Translations under genes and position numbers: made by a program | Assembly (NCBI RefSeq): GCF_038002345.1 | Contig: NZ_JBBOCJ010000001.1 | Coordinates: forward strand, 2,542,001 to 2,606,000 | Origin: Paenibacillus sp. FSL M7-0420 | GTDB lineage: Bacteria > Bacillota > Bacilli > Paenibacillales > Paenibacillaceae | Direction: 5' to 3' | DNA: 64,000 nt | The notes under the pieces: model-generated | What the model was told of the DNA's origin: nothing | The model's database searches: none | The model's input: only the letters and a program-made list of their open reading frames with translations | In this document: positions 18,914-27,497 of the stretch, piece by piece | Layout: each line of letters opens with the position of its first letter | Position numbering within the stretch: the first letter of the stretch is position 1

Positions 18914-19933
18914 ATGAAGCAAGCGAGCAGCGAAATTCCTGCATTACATGAGATGTTCCGGGAGGCCTTCAAGATAGGGGCTGCCGTCAGTACTGGCATT
19001 ATAGCTGCCCAGGGTCCTTTCATTGCCAAGCATTACAACAGCATTACCGCCGAGAATGAGATGAAGCCGGCTCTGGTTCAGCCGCAGGAAGGGGAGTTCA
19101 CCTTCGAGGCTGCGGACGGTATCTTCGAATTCGCAGAGACACACGGGATCGGTGTCCGGGGGCATACGCTTCTGTGGCATAACCAGACCGGAGACTGGAT
19201 GTTCAAGGATGCGGAAGGCGGAGCCTGCAGCAGAGAGCAATTGCTTGCCCGCCTGCAAACCCACATTAACACGGTAGTGGGCCGTTACCGGGGACGGGCC
19301 TATGCCTGGGATGTAGTGAATGAAGCGATTGAGGATAAAACAGACCAGTACCTGCGGGATACGCGGTGGCTTGAGATCATCGGCGAGGATTATCTCCGTC
19401 AGGCCTTTGAAATGGCACATCAGGCAGATCCTGACGCGCTGCTGTTCTACAACGACTATAATGAGACCGATCCTGTCAAAAGCGGAAAAATCTACAAGCT
19501 CGTGCGCAGCCTGCTGGACCAGAATACGCCGATTCACGGGATCGGAATGCAGGGACATTGGAATATCTACGGCCCTTCCATTGAGGAAATTCGTAGTGCC
19601 CTTAAGCTCTACGCATCGCTGGGGCTTAAGATCCACATTACCGAGCTGGATCTCTCCGTGTTCCGTCATGACGACAAGCGCACGGATTTGAAAGCGCCAA
19701 CAGCTGAAATGCTGAAGCTTCAGGAGGAGCGGTATGCCGAGATCTTTGCCCTGCTGCTGGAATTCAAGGACTCTATTGATTCGGTAACCTTCTGGGGCGT
19801 GGCTGACGATTATACCTGGCTGGACGGCTTCCCCGTCCGGGGACGCAAGAACTGGCCGTTCCTGTTCGATGAGCAGAAGCAGCCGAAGGCTTCATTCGCC
19901 CGGCTGGCTGAGCTGGCTGCGCCGCAATCCTAA
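18914..19933 (+). CDS. GH10 endo-1,4-beta-xylanase, intracellular type
   Basis: A 339-residue single-domain GH10 enzyme. The acid/base is E137 in DVVNEAIE and the nucleophile is E244 in ITELDLS. HTLLWHNQ and FWGVADDYTWLDGF are the usual GH10 subsite motifs. There is no signal peptide and no carbohydrate-binding module, so it should cut short imported xylo-oligosaccharides or aldouronates in the cytoplasm. ATG 18914 follows AGGAGG by 9 nt; an in-frame TTG 13 codons earlier is rejected. Two GH43 genes follow at short spacing and probably form an operon with it. Confidence 0.95.
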   Translation: MKQASSEIPALHEMFREAFKIGAAVSTGIIAAQGPFIAKHYNSITAENEMKPALVQPQEGEFTFEAADGIFEFAETHGIGVRGHTLLWHNQTGDWMFKDAEGGACSREQLLARLQTHINTVVGRYRGRAYAWDVVNEAIEDKTDQYLRDTRWLEIIGEDYLRQAFEMAHQADPDALLFYNDYNETDPVKSGKIYKLVRSLLDQNTPIHGIGMQGHWNIYGPSIEEIRSALKLYASLGLKIHITELDLSVFRHDDKRTDLKAPTAEMLKLQEERYAEIFALLLEFKDSIDSVTFWGVADDYTWLDGFPVRGRKNWPFLFDEQKQPKASFARLAELAAPQS

Positions 19934-19977
19934 TACTATCTGAAGCTGGACATCTTACTAAATCTGGAGGGAATCAT

Positions 19978-21411
19978 ATGACTATTCAACTGAAGCAGGC
20001 TACCGGCAAGGTACCGCCAAGCGGCAATCCGCTGGTGGCACACAGGTACGGAGCCGATCCTTATGCCCTGGTATTCGGAGACAGAGTCTATCTGTACATG
20101 ACCAATGACGCGCTGGAATATGATGAGAACGGTGTGGTGAAGGAGAACTCCTACAGCAGCATTAATACGATTACTGTAATCTCGTCCGCTGACCTGGTGA
20201 ACTGGACCGATCATGGTCCGATAGCCGTAGCCGGACCGGAGGGTGCAGCGAAGTGGGCAACCCAGTCCTGGGCACCGGCAGCACTTCATACCGTAATTAA
20301 CGGTAAGGACAAGTTCTTCCTCTACTTCGCCAATAATGCCAGCGGCATCGGCGTTCTGTCGGGTGACAGTCCGGTGGGTCCATGGGTGGACCCGATCGGG
20401 GAGGCACTGATTCTGCGCTCCACGCCTGGGGTAGAGGATGTGACCTGGCTATTCGACCCGGCAGTGCTGTTGGACGACGACGGCAAGGGGTATATCTACT
20501 TCGGAGGCGGCGTCCCGGAAGGACAGTTCGCCGAGCCGGGCACAGCACGGGTGATGCCGCTGGGTGAGGACATGACCAGTGTGGTCGGGACAGCCAAAGT
20601 GATTCCGGCCCCGTTCATGTTCGAGGATGCCGGAATCCATAAGTGGAACGGAGTCTACTATTATACCTACTGCTCGAACTTCTATGACGGGCAGCGGCCG
20701 GAAGGCAGCCCTCCTGCGGGAGAGATCGCTTATATGACGAGTGACAGTCCAATGGGCCCATGGAGTTATCAGGGGACGATTCTGAAGAATCCGGGACATT
20801 TCTTCGGCGTCTCCGGGAATAACCATCATGCGGTCTTCCAGTTCCATGACAGCTGGTATATTGCTTATCACGCCCAGACCTTGTCCAAGGCCCAAGGGAT
20901 TGCGAACGGCTACCGCTCCACCCATCTTAACCGCCTGACTCATCATGAGGACAGGTCCATTCCCGAGATTCATGCGGATTACGAAGGCGTGCAGCAGCTT
21001 GCAACGTTGAACCCGTATGAACGGATTCCGGCGGCAACGATGGGCTGGAGCGCGGGAGTGAAGACGGAATTCCTTACTGCCGGAGGCGTGCAGGCGGTTA
21101 CGGATATTGAGCAAGGCGGCTGGATCGGACTATCCGGGGTAGACTTCGGCAGCGGAGCTGAGTCGTTCCAAGTCTCGGTCCTGAGCCTGGAAGCGGGCGG
21201 CGTGCTGGAGCTGCATTTGGATGAGCCAGCGGGTCCGGTTATCGGCAGACTGACGGTTCCGGCGGCGGACGGCTCGCAGGAATGGGTGGAATTGAAGACA
21301 GAGGTCCAGGGAGCGGAGGGAGTTCACAACCTCTATCTGGTGTTCACAGGAGAGAGCGATAAGGGCTTGTTCAAGCTGGCTGCCTGGCAGTTCACACCAC
21401 AGCATAACTAA
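19978..21411 (+). CDS. GH43 arabinofuranosidase/xylosidase with C-terminal beta-sandwich (XynD-like)
   Basis: A 477-residue GH43 enzyme. The five-bladed propeller spans about residues 15-330. The predicted base D27 lies in HRYGADPYALV, and later blades carry WLFDPAVLLDDDGKGYIYFGGG and GIHKWNGVYYYTYCSN. The last 120 residues look like a CBM6-type carbohydrate-binding sandwich (SFQVSVLSLEAGGVLELHLD, HNLYLVFTGESDKGLFKLAAW). Related enzymes remove arabinose from arabinoxylan or cut xylo-oligosaccharides. GGAGGG precedes ATG 19978. It sits 44 bp after the GH10 gene and 19 bp before another GH43 gene. It has no signal peptide. Confidence 0.88.
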   Translation: MTIQLKQATGKVPPSGNPLVAHRYGADPYALVFGDRVYLYMTNDALEYDENGVVKENSYSSINTITVISSADLVNWTDHGPIAVAGPEGAAKWATQSWAPAALHTVINGKDKFFLYFANNASGIGVLSGDSPVGPWVDPIGEALILRSTPGVEDVTWLFDPAVLLDDDGKGYIYFGGGVPEGQFAEPGTARVMPLGEDMTSVVGTAKVIPAPFMFEDAGIHKWNGVYYYTYCSNFYDGQRPEGSPPAGEIAYMTSDSPMGPWSYQGTILKNPGHFFGVSGNNHHAVFQFHDSWYIAYHAQTLSKAQGIANGYRSTHLNRLTHHEDRSIPEIHADYEGVQQLATLNPYERIPAATMGWSAGVKTEFLTAGGVQAVTDIEQGGWIGLSGVDFGSGAESFQVSVLSLEAGGVLELHLDEPAGPVIGRLTVPAADGSQEWVELKTEVQGAEGVHNLYLVFTGESDKGLFKLAAWQFTPQHN

Positions 21412-21430
21412 CATCAAGGGGGCGGGCAAT

Positions 21431-22942
21431 TTGAATACAGCCAGAATTACCAATCCAGTGATATGGGCAGATGTCCCGGATGTGGATGTCATCCGGGTCG
21501 GCCCGGTGTTCTATATGGTCAGTACCAGCATGCACTCCATGCCGGGCTGCCCGATTATGAAATCGGTGAATCTGAAGGACTGGGAGATAGTGGCTTACGT
21601 CTATGACACCTTCGAGGACAACGAGGCCCACCGGCTGGAGGACGGCAAAGGCATCTATGCCAGCGGCTCGTGGGCGGCATCGTTGCGTCACAAGAACGGG
21701 ACCTTCTATGTATGCTTCTCCTCCAATGACATGGATCAGTTCTATATCTACCAGACCCGGAATATTGAGCATGGGCCATGGGAGCGTTCGGTTATTCCGG
21801 GGCTGTACCATGACCCGGCGCTGCTGCTGGATGATGACGGCCGCAATTACGTGATCTACGGGAACGGGGATATCCGGGTCCGGGAGCTGACAGCGGATCT
21901 GACGGCTGTGAAGCCCGGCGGAACGGATCAGCTGCTGCTGGAAGGCGAGCGGAAGGACATCATGCTGCGGATGGAAGGCTGTCACGCCCATAAGCGGGAC
22001 GGCTACTACTTCCTCTTTTTCATTGAATGGCCGTCGGCGGGGAATCAGCGCAGGCGCCAGCTATGCTACCGCTCCCGGGAGCTGCTGGGTCCATATGAGC
22101 ACAGGGTTGTTCTGGATGATGATCTGGGCTACCGCAATAACGGGGTGGCGCAAGGCGGGCTGGTGGATACAGAGGAAGGAGACTGGTACGCTGTACTGTT
22201 CCAGGATCACGGGGCGGTTGGACGTATTCCCTGCGTGTTCCCTGTGACCTGGGAGAACGACTGGCCGGTGATCGGGGATGGCGGCAAGGCTCCGGTGTCC
22301 TTCGGGACGAAGCTTCCCGCCGGGGAGCCGAAGGCGCTTGTGATCAGCGATGAGTTCGAGTATGCGGAGAACCGGCTGGCGCTTCAGTGGCAATGGAACC
22401 ATAATCCCGATAACGGGCTATGGTCGGTTAACGAGCGGCCGGGCTGTCTGCGTCTGCGTACAGGCCGGACGGCAGACAGTGTCCTGACGGCGCGCAATAC
22501 GCTGACCCAGCGGACGGAGGGTCCGGCTTGCAGTGCCGAGACGCTGCTGTATCTGGGCGGCATGAACGAAGGGGACCGGGCCGGCATGGTTGCTCTCCAG
22601 TCCGGGTACGGCACGGTTGAGGTTGCCGCCGGAGAGCAGGGACAGTTCACCGTGGAGATGTGTATCCAGGGTGACGATGGCGTTGAAGTGGTGGAGAGTA
22701 TCCCATTCGCAGGGGAGCGCATCTCCCTCAGGATTGATTTCAACTTCAAGGATGGTGTGGATGAAGCCAGGTTCTTCTATTCAGGGGATGGTGAGGTGTG
22801 GCATTCCATTGGTCAGACCCTGCATATGAAATACACACTGGATCATTTCATGGGCTACCGGATTGGCTTGTTCAATTATGCGACCCGGCAGACGGGCGGC
22901 TATGCCGATTTCGGTTATTTCCGTTATCACAGAGAGGATTAA
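21431..22942 (+). CDS. GH43 beta-xylosidase/alpha-arabinofuranosidase with C-terminal sandwich domain
   Basis: A 503-residue GH43 enzyme of the two-domain xylosidase type. The N-terminal propeller starts with NPVIWADVPDVDVIRVG and has MHSMPGCPIMKSVNLKDWEI, HDPALLLDDDGRNYVIYGNG and GCHAHKRDGYYFLFFIEWP. A C-terminal concanavalin-like domain (about 310-500) ends GGYADFGYFRYHRED. Members release xylose or arabinose from xylo-oligosaccharide ends. The start is TTG 21431. The decayed paralogue at 51684 begins with an aligned ATG-AAC-ACC-GCC, which supports this start. The gene overlaps the convergent AraC gene by 4 nt at the stop codons. Confidence 0.9.
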   Translation: MNTARITNPVIWADVPDVDVIRVGPVFYMVSTSMHSMPGCPIMKSVNLKDWEIVAYVYDTFEDNEAHRLEDGKGIYASGSWAASLRHKNGTFYVCFSSNDMDQFYIYQTRNIEHGPWERSVIPGLYHDPALLLDDDGRNYVIYGNGDIRVRELTADLTAVKPGGTDQLLLEGERKDIMLRMEGCHAHKRDGYYFLFFIEWPSAGNQRRRQLCYRSRELLGPYEHRVVLDDDLGYRNNGVAQGGLVDTEEGDWYAVLFQDHGAVGRIPCVFPVTWENDWPVIGDGGKAPVSFGTKLPAGEPKALVISDEFEYAENRLALQWQWNHNPDNGLWSVNERPGCLRLRTGRTADSVLTARNTLTQRTEGPACSAETLLYLGGMNEGDRAGMVALQSGYGTVEVAAGEQGQFTVEMCIQGDDGVEVVESIPFAGERISLRIDFNFKDGVDEARFFYSGDGEVWHSIGQTLHMKYTLDHFMGYRIGLFNYATRQTGGYADFGYFRYHRED

Positions 22943-23829
22943 GCCCGGGTCTGGAAATGGGAAGCATATTCGCTGGGTGTCATCGATGTATGCTGCTTGA
23001 ATATTCTTCCAAAATACGTCAGGCCCGTGAACCCGACTCTGAAGGCAACCTCCTGAATTGAATACCGGCGAAGCTGGAGCAGGCGGCTGGCCTCATGCAC
23101 CCGCAGCATGTTCACATATTCGATTAAGGTCTTGCCGGTATTCTTTTTGAACAGATGACAAAAGTAGTTGGGGGTCACACAGCAGATCCGTGCGGCCTCC
23201 TCCACAGTCAGCGGTTCATGGAAATGGTTGCTAAGGTGAATCAGCAGGGGCTGGATGCCCGTCTCCTGCCGGTCTTTTTTGGAAGGCGGTACTGTGAACT
23301 CTGCCAGGGGATAAGCTAGACCCAGGGAAGAGAACAGGCCGCCTTTGATACATAATTCGAACCCGGGGCTCTTGCTCTGGTAGCTGTAGATAATCTGTTC
23401 AACGCATCCTCTGATCTGGCGGGTAATCGGCTGATCCCTCCCATAGAAGGAGGGCAGCCGGATCTCACCGGAGAGCAGCGGCCGGATATGCTGAAGCTCA
23501 GTCAGGTCCCGCATGCCGTTCAGCAGCGCTTCGTTGTAGACAACCGCATATAGCTCACTGCCATCCTCTGTCGGGTAGGCCGCATGAATCTGCGGACGGC
23601 TGACGAAGGCAAGCTCGCCCTGCACCAGCTCTCTGGAGTGGGGGCCGACCTGGACGCGGAAGCGGCCCTTGGTCACGAGAATCCATTCGAGATGGTCATG
23701 CCAATGAGGCGGAATAATACTGCGGTCCGGAAAGCAGATATGAAATACATTGATGGGAAACAGGCCCTCGGGAATTTCCGTGTGCTCTTTTTTCCATGGA
23801 TAAGGCTTGTCCTCGAACGCTTCACTCAT
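22939..23829 (-). CDS. AraC-family transcriptional regulator
   Basis: A 296-residue regulator. The N-terminal cupin domain contains PPHWHDHLEWILVTKGRFRV and QGELAFVSRPQIHAAYP. The C-terminal helix-turn-helix pair contains VEEAARICCVTPNYFCHLFKK and IQEVAFRVGFTGLTYFGRIFK. The start at 23829 has GGAGGG 7 nt upstream; six extra residues from a TTG at 23847 are rejected because they include the ribosome site. It is divergent from the GH31 gene at 23955 across 125 bp that include a 10-bp palindrome, GGTTGCAACC (23915-23924). It probably controls that gene. Confidence 0.92.
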   Translation of the reverse strand: MSEAFEDKPYPWKKEHTEIPEGLFPINVFHICFPDRSIIPPHWHDHLEWILVTKGRFRVQVGPHSRELVQGELAFVSRPQIHAAYPTEDGSELYAVVYNEALLNGMRDLTELQHIRPLLSGEIRLPSFYGRDQPITRQIRGCVEQIIYSYQSKSPGFELCIKGGLFSSLGLAYPLAEFTVPPSKKDRQETGIQPLLIHLSNHFHEPLTVEEAARICCVTPNYFCHLFKKNTGKTLIEYVNMLRVHEASRLLQLRRYSIQEVAFRVGFTGLTYFGRIFKQHTSMTPSEYASHFQTRA

Positions 23830-23954
23830 CTTATTCCCTCCACACAATCGTAATATCGTATGATAGATGCGTACTTTTATGTATAGTATAGCGGCTTTGC
23901 ACTATTTATAATGTGGTTGCAACCTTATTATAGAACTGTTGGAGGGATCGCGCT

Positions 23955-25937
23955 ATGTTTCGTGAAGAGAATGGCAGACTGATCAGAGAATATGACCATG
24001 AGAGAGTCTGGATAGAGCCTTGGGGAGAGCATTCGCTGCGTATCCGGGCTTCGTATGCGGAGATTACCGATGAGCAGTGGGCGCTTCTGCCTGCTGTGCA
24101 GACGCTGAGTCATATATCGATTACCCCAGAGCGTGCGAGCATTATGAACGGGAATATCCGGGCGGAAATAACGGACAAGGGTCAGATCTTCTTCTATAAC
24201 CAGCACGGCAAGCTGCTCCTTAACGAGACGGAGGATACGTATCAGTTAAAATATGGCGGGAGAGAACTGGCGGCGGTTCCGGGGAGCAGTGATTTCTCCG
24301 TGAAGCTCCGGCTGGAGGCGGACCCGCAAGAGAAGCTGTACGGCATGGGGCAATACCAGCATTCTTTTCTGAATCTGAAGGGCTGCTCGCTGGAGCTGAC
24401 GCACCGCAACAGCCAGATCAGCATTCCGTTCGTGCTGTCCAGCGCTGGTTACGGGTTCCTGTGGCATAATCCGGCGATCGGACAGGCGCATTTCAGCCTG
24501 AATGTGACCGAATGGACAGCCCCGTCGACCAAGCAGCTGGATTATTGGATCACCGCCGGTGACTCGCCTGCCGAGATCGAGGAGGCTTATGCCAAGGCTA
24601 CGGGAACTGTGCCGATGATGCCGGAGTATGGTATGGGGTTCTGGCAATGCAAGCTCCGCTACCGTACGCAGGAGGAATTGCTGGATGTGGCGAGGGAGCA
24701 TAAACGGCGCGGGCTGCCAATCGACGTCATCGTCATTGATTTCTTCCACTGGACGAATCAGGGGGACTGGCGGTTTGACCCGGAATATTGGCCCGATCCT
24801 GAGGCGATGGTGCAGGAGCTGCAGGAGCTGGGCATTGAGCTGATGGTCTCGGTCTGGCCGACTGTCCAGACGGAGAGCGAGAATTATAAGGAGATGCTGG
24901 AAAAAGGATACCTGCTGCGCTCAGACCGCGGCGTGCGGACGCAATTCCAGTTCCTCGGCCAGAACGCCATCTTCGATGCGACGAATCCGGAGGCCCGCAA
25001 GTTCCTGTGGGGACTGATTAAGCAGAATTATTATGATAAAGGAATCAAGGTCTTCTGGCTCGATGAGGCGGAGCCGGAGCTGACGGTCTATGACCATGAT
25101 ATCTATCGTTATCATATCGGCTCCAGCAAGCAGATCGGCAATATCTACCCCATGAAATACAGCCAGACCTTCTATGACGGTATGGCGGCTGAAGGCCAGG
25201 AGAATATTATCAATCTGGTCCGTACCGCCTGGGCGGGCAGCCAGCGCTACGGGGCGCTCGTATGGTCCGGAGATATTCACTCCAGCTTCAAGGTGCTCAG
25301 CATCCAGGTGCGGGCCGGACTGAATATGGCCGTGGCCGGGATTCCATGGTGGACCACCGATATCGGCGGCTTCCACGGCGGTAATTCGGCAGACGCTTCC
25401 TTCCGGGAGCTGATGGTCCGCTGGTTCCAGTACGGCGCGTTCTCTCCGGTGTTCAGGCTGCACGGGGACCGTTCCCCTTTTGTTCAGCCCACCGGAACGC
25501 GGGGCGGGGGCGTATGCGGAAGCGGCTCGGATAATGAAGTGTGGAGCTACGGGGATGAGGCGTATGTCATCTTCAAGGAGTTCATGCAGATGCGGGAGCG
25601 GCTGAAGCCGTATATCCGCGGGCTGATGCAGGCGGCACATGAGAAGGGCACGCCGCCTATGCGTCCATTGTTCTATGATTTCCCACAGGACCCGGCGGCC
25701 TGGGATATCGAGGACCAGTATATGTTCGGTCCCGATCTGCTGGTTGCCCCGGTGCTGGGCGAGGGTGAACGGGCTCGCAACGTGTACCTGCCGTCCGGCT
25801 CAGAGTGGACCCATGTCTATACCGGCACTGCCTATGCCGGCGGACAGGCTATTACGGTCGATGCGCCGCTTACGCAGATTCCGCTGTTTGTGCGGGACGG
25901 TGCCGTGCTGCCGGTGCTTGGCGGGGCGGAGGAGTAA
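23955..25937 (+). CDS. GH31 alpha-xylosidase-like glycosidase
   Basis: A 660-residue GH31 enzyme, shorter than the one at 525 and not its close paralogue. The nucleophile is D370 in KVFWLDEAEPE and the acid/base D440 in VWSGDI. PWWTTDIGGFHGG and FRLHGDR follow. The FWLDEAEPE context resembles alpha-xylosidases that remove xylose from xyloglucan oligosaccharides or isoprimeverose, though alpha-glucosidase activity cannot be excluded. No signal peptide is present. GGAGGG lies before ATG 23955. The gene stands alone between a divergent AraC regulator and a large hairpin at 25974. Confidence 0.9.
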   Translation: MFREENGRLIREYDHERVWIEPWGEHSLRIRASYAEITDEQWALLPAVQTLSHISITPERASIMNGNIRAEITDKGQIFFYNQHGKLLLNETEDTYQLKYGGRELAAVPGSSDFSVKLRLEADPQEKLYGMGQYQHSFLNLKGCSLELTHRNSQISIPFVLSSAGYGFLWHNPAIGQAHFSLNVTEWTAPSTKQLDYWITAGDSPAEIEEAYAKATGTVPMMPEYGMGFWQCKLRYRTQEELLDVAREHKRRGLPIDVIVIDFFHWTNQGDWRFDPEYWPDPEAMVQELQELGIELMVSVWPTVQTESENYKEMLEKGYLLRSDRGVRTQFQFLGQNAIFDATNPEARKFLWGLIKQNYYDKGIKVFWLDEAEPELTVYDHDIYRYHIGSSKQIGNIYPMKYSQTFYDGMAAEGQENIINLVRTAWAGSQRYGALVWSGDIHSSFKVLSIQVRAGLNMAVAGIPWWTTDIGGFHGGNSADASFRELMVRWFQYGAFSPVFRLHGDRSPFVQPTGTRGGGVCGSGSDNEVWSYGDEAYVIFKEFMQMRERLKPYIRGLMQAAHEKGTPPMRPLFYDFPQDPAAWDIEDQYMFGPDLLVAPVLGEGERARNVYLPSGSEWTHVYTGTAYAGGQAITVDAPLTQIPLFVRDGAVLPVLGGAEE

Positions 25938-25973
25938 GTAACTCCTCACAGGCTCACAACGGAATAAATTAAA

Positions 25974-26014
25974 CAGAGCAGCGATTCTCCTGATAGTGGA
26001 GGGTCGCTGCTCTG
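25974..26014. terminator. Large 17-bp stem-loop between convergent genes
   Basis: CAGAGCAGCGA (25974-25984) pairs perfectly with TCGCTGCTCTG (26004-26014). The inner TTCTCC/GGAGGG pairs with G-U wobbles, giving a stem of about 17 bp and a 7-nt loop. On the minus strand it is followed by a T-rich TTTAATTTATT; on the plus strand there is no T run. It separates GH31 from the convergent AraC gene and abuts repeat array 2. Confidence 0.65.
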
Positions 26015-26024
26015 CTATGTGGAC

Positions 26025-26414
26025 CAAATGTATGCTAAAAACCGAACACATTGGGCCGGCGTGGGGCGTGAGAGCGGAATGTAATCGGAAAACCGATTAC
26101 ATTTGGCTAGGCGGAGGCGCGAGGATGGAATGTAATCGAAAAACCGATTACATTTGGCTAGGCGGAGGCGCGAGGATGGAATGTAGTCGAAAAACCGATT
26201 ACATTTGGTTTGGCGGAGGCGCGAGGATGGAATGTAGTCGAAAAACCGATTACATTTGGCGTGGCAGAGGCGCGAGGATGGAATGTAATCGAAAAACCGA
26301 TTACATTTGGCGTGGCAGAGGCGCGAGGATGGAATGTAGTCGAAAAACCGATTACATTGGGCGTGGCAGAGGCGCGAGGATGGAATGTAATCGAAAAACC
26401 GATTACATTGGGCG
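26025..26414. repeat. 51-bp-period tandem array 2 (seven units plus one degenerate)
   Basis: The core TGTAATCG/TGTAGTCG starts at 26080, 26131, 26182, 26233, 26284, 26335 and 26386, exactly 51 bp apart. A degenerate copy at 26029 keeps the phase. Arms TGTAATCG and CGATTACA around AAAAAC form a perfect 8-bp inverted repeat; the three TGTAGTCG units keep a G-U pair in plus-strand RNA. The spacer GGCGGAGGCGCGAGGATGGAA differs from array 1, while the core is shared. Open reading frames through the array (17-residue repeats in three frames) look like by-products. The rest of the gap from 25938 to 26534 shows no gene. Confidence 0.95.
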
Positions 26415-26534
26415 GCGGCGAGAGAGTGTCCATAGTTGGAGCAACGATGTATTCACATTTCCACATACCCTTTGCCATACTCCTAACTAACTCCCACCTT
26501 AGCCTCATCTAACTCCGACCCTATTACACTCCCG

Positions 26535-27326
26535 CTATTCCCCCTTCCGAATCAGCGGTTGCTTGGAAGCCAGACGCTCCCGGTAGGCGCGGGGGGAGAA
26601 GCCGGTCAGCTGGCGGAACTGGCGGCAGAAATGCTCGACATTGGCGTAGCCGCAGAGAGCGGCGATCTCGGCGATTTTGTGCTGGCCGAAGCCCAGCTTC
26701 TCCTTGGCCAGCCGGATCCGGCATTGAATGACATCCTCCATGCAGGAGATGCCGAAGGCGGATTTGTAGATGGTCTGGAGGTAGCCGGTGCTGATGTGCA
26801 GATACCCGGCCATCGAGGATACAGTCCAAGGGTGGCCCGGATTGCTGTACAGCGTCTTGCGCAGCTCCAGCAGATTATAATACTGCGGTGTCAGCTTGTC
26901 CTGGGACGCTTCGGACAGCTTGTTGAACAAGAGACGGAACAGGTAGTCAATGGACAGCTCTCGGTAATCGTTCTGGAACGAGTTCTCCAGCGTCAGCAGC
27001 TGGAACAGCTGATGGCAATACCCGGGATCGGGCAGGGAGAACGGGCTGCCCAGCGGCAGGACGCTTTCGGTGATATACGATTCATCCGCATCGAAACGGA
27101 CCCAGTCGTTGACATACCTCCGGGAGCAGGCGCGGTAATAGATATTGTGCCCTGGAGGATACAAAGCGACAGAGTGAGCGGGAAACTCCTTCAATTCACC
27201 GCCCACTTCAAACACCGCCGGAGTCTGGGTCAGGACAAGAAGCCAGGCGTCCAGTCCTTCGGGGATACTGTAGACGAAATTGGCCGGATGTGCGGCATCG
27301 TATTCCACGTAGTGAATTGTGGGCAT
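26535..27326 (-). CDS. AraC-family transcriptional regulator
   Basis: A 263-residue regulator. The N-terminal sensing half (PTIHYVEYDAAHPANFVYSIPEGL, EFPAHSVALYPPGHNIYYR) differs from the other AraC proteins here. The helix-turn-helix pair is VSSMAGYLHISTGYLQTIYKS and IAEIAALCGYANVEHFCRQFRQ at about residues 160-255. AAAGGAG lies 6 nt before the ATG. It is divergent from the GH43 gene at 27498, whose promoter lies between them, so control of that gene is likely. Confidence 0.91.
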   Translation of the reverse strand: MPTIHYVEYDAAHPANFVYSIPEGLDAWLLVLTQTPAVFEVGGELKEFPAHSVALYPPGHNIYYRACSRRYVNDWVRFDADESYITESVLPLGSPFSLPDPGYCHQLFQLLTLENSFQNDYRELSIDYLFRLLFNKLSEASQDKLTPQYYNLLELRKTLYSNPGHPWTVSSMAGYLHISTGYLQTIYKSAFGISCMEDVIQCRIRLAKEKLGFGQHKIAEIAALCGYANVEHFCRQFRQLTGFSPRAYRERLASKQPLIRKGE

Positions 27327-27374
27327 GGGCTTCTCCTTTCTGCGGATAGATCAATTAATGGTCAGTAAATATCA

Positions 27375-27403
27375 TTGTTAGTAGATTAGTGAATCTCTAT
27401 AAT
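27375..27403 (+). promoter_or_regulatory. SigA-type promoter of the GH43 gene
   Basis: TTGTTA (27375-27380) and TATAAT (27398-27403) are separated by exactly 17 bp. They lie about 95 bp before the chosen GH43 start. A small inverted repeat, GATT-AGTG-AATC, lies in the spacer and could be an operator. Confidence 0.65.
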
Positions 27404-27497
27404 TTGTAGTGGATATAAGAGTGAATTCGAAGATTAACCGAACAGTGCGTGATTATTGTTATTAGTAATTATCAATATGAAGGAAGGTTATGGAACA

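Noticed and set aside
25996..26512. Plus-strand open frames through array 2 (RKTDYIW and NVIEKPIT repeats)
   Set aside because: Two overlapping plus frames and one minus frame are open at once, with no ribosome site; variation between units is not biased to synonymous positions.
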